Assembly: GCA_016291915.1 (NCBI GenBank)
Contig: JAEEZP010000295.1
Location: 1-5,976, forward strand
Source: Prevotella sp.
Lineage (GTDB): Bacteria > Bacteroidota > Bacteroidia > Bacteroidales > Bacteroidaceae
Direction of reading: 5' to 3'
Length of the DNA: 5,976 nucleotides
The position numbers and the translations under genes are program-made. This document shows, piece after piece, positions 5,018-5,976 of the stretch; the stretch's first letter is position 1, and each line of letters starts with the position of its first letter. The notes under the pieces were generated by a model that saw only the letters and a list, made by a program, of their open reading frames with translations, was not told where the DNA came from and did not search any database.

Positions 5018-5359
5018 ATGAAAAGAAGGATTATTGCATATGGATCTCATTATAGAGACTTCTTTGACGCATTAGACAAGTCTACGCAGGAGAAAATCCT
5101 TTATGGTATGCTACAACTGCAGACACGAGAACGTCTTCCATCAAAATTTATGAAGTATATTCGTGATGGTCTTTATGAACTACGTATCGAGTGGCAAGGA
5201 AACATCTATCGGATATTCTTCTGTTTCGATGAGGATTATATCGTTATTCTTTTTAACGGATTTCAAAAGAAAAAACAGAAAACGCCTGAAAGGGAAATCA
5301 AGAAGGCTTTAAAATTAAAAGCAGAGTATGAAAAAAATAAAAAAAACAGAAATATTTGA
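5018..5359 (+). CDS. higB: type II toxin, HigB/Gp49-like mRNA interferase
   Basis: A 113-residue toxin of the RelE/ParE superfamily, in the HigB or phage Gp49-like branch. Family members are ribosome-dependent mRNA endonucleases that cut translated transcripts when free of antitoxin. Visible marks are the family core GLYELRIEWQGNIYRIFF (51-68), the strand FCFDEDYIVIL (68-78) and NGFQKKKQKTP (80-90), where most relatives have HGF; the His is Asn here. The Lys-rich tail (91-113) is typical. The frame extends to a TTG at 5012, but that codon is part of the promoter -7 box, so ATG 5018 is chosen. Toxin comes before antitoxin, the higBA order, with a 32-base overlap. The DNA is AT-rich compared with the genes to the left, which fits horizontal transfer. 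Confidence 0.92.
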   Translation: MKRRIIAYGSHYRDFFDALDKSTQEKILYGMLQLQTRERLPSKFMKYIRDGLYELRIEWQGNIYRIFFCFDEDYIVILFNGFQKKKQKTPEREIKKALKLKAEYEKNKKNRNI

Positions 5360-5633
5360 TGTTGATGCTCAATTGGATGCATTCTTTGGTAAAGAAGGTT
5401 CTCCCGAACGCCGTGCTGCAGAAGAGCGTGCAAATGCATTCTTTACAGGTCAAATTATAGAAGAAGCACGTAAGAAAGCAAATATCACACAGGCTGAGTT
5501 AGCAGAGCGCATCGGTACAAACAAGTCTTATATCTCTCGTGTGGAGAACGGTAGGACAGAACCGAAAGTCTCAACTTTTTATCGTATTGCTGCTGCTCTG
5601 GGCTTATCTGTGGAACTGATGCCAACAAATTAG
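5328..5633 (+). CDS. higA: HigA-like antitoxin with XRE/Cro helix-turn-helix
   Basis: A 101-residue antitoxin and probable autorepressor. Residues 1-40 form a charged N-terminal arm (DVDAQLDAFF, SPERRAAEERANAFF), probably used for toxin contact. Residues about 43-97 form an XRE-type DNA-binding domain: QIIEEARKKANITQAELAER, then IGTNKSYISRVENGRTEPK (recognition helix about 65-75), then STFYRIAAALGLSVEL. It should bind and neutralise HigB and bind the operon promoter. The ATG lies 32 bases inside the toxin gene, in the +1 frame relative to it, preceded by the purine-rich GCAGAG, so the two are translated in step. The first codons coincide with runs of seven and eight As. A hairpin-type terminator begins at the base after the stop codon. 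Confidence 0.95.
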   Translation: MKKIKKTEIFDVDAQLDAFFGKEGSPERRAAEERANAFFTGQIIEEARKKANITQAELAERIGTNKSYISRVENGRTEPKVSTFYRIAAALGLSVELMPTN

Positions 5634-5665
5634 AAGTGTAATTATTTTGCACTTTACACTTTTTT
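5634..5665 (+). terminator. terminator of higBA
   Basis: AAGTGTAA (5634-5641) pairs with TTACACTT (5654-5661) across a 12-base loop and runs into six Ts (5660-5665). The stem begins at the first base after the higA stop. The AT-rich stem makes it moderate in strength. Its loop contains the -33 box of the next promoter. Confidence 0.65.
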
Positions 5666-5676
5666 GTGTACTTTTG
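5646..5676 (+). promoter_or_regulatory. promoter of the riboswitch transcript
   Basis: TTTG (5646-5649), a 19-base spacer and TACTTTTG (5669-5676) match the Bacteroidota consensus fully. Transcription should begin near 5680-5683, just before the aptamer. An inverted repeat TACAC-N6-GTGTA (5655-5670) fills the spacer and touches the -7 box. Confidence 0.85.
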
Positions 5677-5685
5677 CGCCCGTAA

Positions 5686-5883
5686 TTGGTTCACAATAAG
5701 TGATTAAAAGGGAATCAGGTGGAAGTCCTGAACAGTCCCGCTGCTGTAAATGTTATTTGTTGTGCAAGCGAAATACCACTGATCATTTTCGGGAAGGTGC
5801 TTGCATGAAGACATAAGTCAGAAGACCTGCCATTGCAAATGTTTCATCACGGCCTCGAGGAAAGGCTTCGTAATGATTGATTT
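5686..5883 (+). ncRNA. cobalamin riboswitch with translational expression platform
   Basis: An RNA switch that binds adenosyl- or other cobalamins and lowers expression of the downstream gene. Conserved pieces appear in order. GGGAATCAGGTGGAAGTCC starts at 5710. P5 is ACAG (5732-5735) with CTGT (5744-5747) around loop L5 UCCCGCUG. A TGCAAGC/GCTTGCA stem (5763-5769, 5799-5805) encloses CCACTG and GGGAAGG. The B12 box AGTCAGAAGACCTGCC ends at 5831. A hairpin at 5844-5876 follows, with loop CGAGGAA (5856-5862). The loop can pair with L5 (UCC with GGA and CG with CG, one A bulged), the kissing contact expected in this class. The hairpin stem holds an AAAGG ribosome site and an ATG, and no T run follows. 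Control is therefore most likely over translation. The 5' limit is approximate. Confidence 0.94.
5844..5876 (+). promoter_or_regulatory. expression-platform hairpin masking a ribosome site
   Basis: TCAT (5844-5847), ACG (5849-5851) and GCCT (5852-5855) pair with ATGA (5873-5876), CGT (5869-5871) and AGGC (5863-5866), leaving one mismatch, a TT bulge and the loop CGAGGAA. The purine-rich GAGGAAAGG (5857-5865) lies in loop and stem, and the ATG at 5873 is in the stem. When the loop is docked on L5, ribosome access should fall. Confidence 0.6.
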
Positions 5884-5887
5884 ATGA
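5873..5887 (+). CDS. four-codon leader ORF (MIDL) overlapping the next start
   Basis: ATG ATT GAT TTA TGA: the ATG is seven bases after AAAGG, the best-placed ribosome site here, and the TGA overlaps the next gene's ATG as ATGA (5884-5887). This layout suits termination-reinitiation. Translation of the exported protein would then depend on access to the masked site. It is too short to be certain, and the pattern could be chance. Confidence 0.35.
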   Translation: MIDL

Positions 5888-5976
5888 ACAGGTTTTTATT
5901 ATTCTTTTTGATGGTCTTTCTCACCCTCTGCTCGCAAGCGCAGGATAATCGTCATATGCAAAAAGAGCAGCAGTTA
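5884..5976 (+). CDS. exported protein under cobalamin control, 5' part only, probable BtuB-type receptor
   Basis: Only the first 31 residues are in the window. They show a clear Sec signal peptide: MNR, a hydrophobic core LLFFLMVFLTL (5-15), and a cleavage context SQA-Q with a likely cut at about residue 19. The mature part begins QDNRHMQKEQQL. A cysteine at 16 sits in LTLC, a poor lipobox, so signal peptidase I is preferred. The cobalamin riboswitch directly upstream points to vitamin B12 uptake, and in Bacteroidota the usual such gene is a TonB-dependent outer-membrane receptor (BtuB). Surface cobalamin-binding proteins are alternatives. The visible residues alone do not identify the family. 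The start has no ribosome site of its own at normal distance; translation may be coupled to the mini-ORF ending at 5887. Confidence 0.75.
   Translation, partial: MNRFLLFFLMVFLTLCSQAQDNRHMQKEQQL

Noticed and set aside
5655..5670. NrdR box in the riboswitch promoter spacer
   Set aside because: The TACAC/GTGTA symmetry recalls one, but the distance between half-sites is two bases short and the centre is all T.

Overview
The window reads as a Bacteroidota chromosome, most like Prevotella or Bacteroides. The main reason is the promoter grammar. Five sites match the Bacteroidota housekeeping consensus of a -33 TTTG or TTG, 19-20 bases, then TAnnTTTG: 2825-2855 (-), 2870-2900 (+), 3950-3981 (+), 4984-5014 (+) and 5646-5676 (+). 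Most starts lack a Shine-Dalgarno sequence. The gene content also fits: a secreted GH29 fucosidase, a type II pantothenate kinase, a KdgF-like cupin, and a cobalamin riboswitch ahead of an exported protein.

Left part (1-2855, minus strand): a four-gene operon, tatA - cupin - coaW - GH29 alpha-L-fucosidase, read from a promoter just upstream of tatA. The genes are tightly packed: a 14-base overlap, a 15-base gap and a 16-base overlap. It joins a Tat pore subunit, a sugar-acid-type cupin, the first enzyme of CoA synthesis and a secreted glycan hydrolase. The fucosidase has a Sec signal, not a Tat signal, so the link to tatA looks transcriptional rather than mechanistic. No tatC is present.

Middle (2856-4771, plus strand): a promoter back-to-back with the tatA promoter drives a patatin-like lipase. 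Its roughly 160-base leader consists almost wholly of 7-base tandem repeats around a long imperfect inverted repeat. Next comes an independently promoted gene of unknown function with two degenerate WG-type repeats, closed by a 16-base perfect palindrome and a strong intrinsic terminator.

Right part (4772-5976, plus strand): an AT-rich stretch with short repeats and a possible gene remnant, then a higB-higA type II toxin-antitoxin pair. The pair's promoter -7 element ends only 3 bases before the toxin start codon, so the toxin mRNA is probably leaderless. The higBA terminator hairpin is interleaved with the next promoter, which transcribes a cobalamin riboswitch. Downstream of the aptamer a hairpin can mask a purine-rich ribosome site and the ATG of a four-codon ORF. 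The stop of that ORF overlaps, as ATGA, the start of a signal-peptide-bearing protein cut off by the window end, most likely a BtuB-type cobalamin transporter.

No rRNA, tRNA, CRISPR array or insertion sequence was seen. The most unusual features are the leaderless toxin, the repeat-built leader of the lipase gene, and the mini-ORF coupling at the riboswitch exit.
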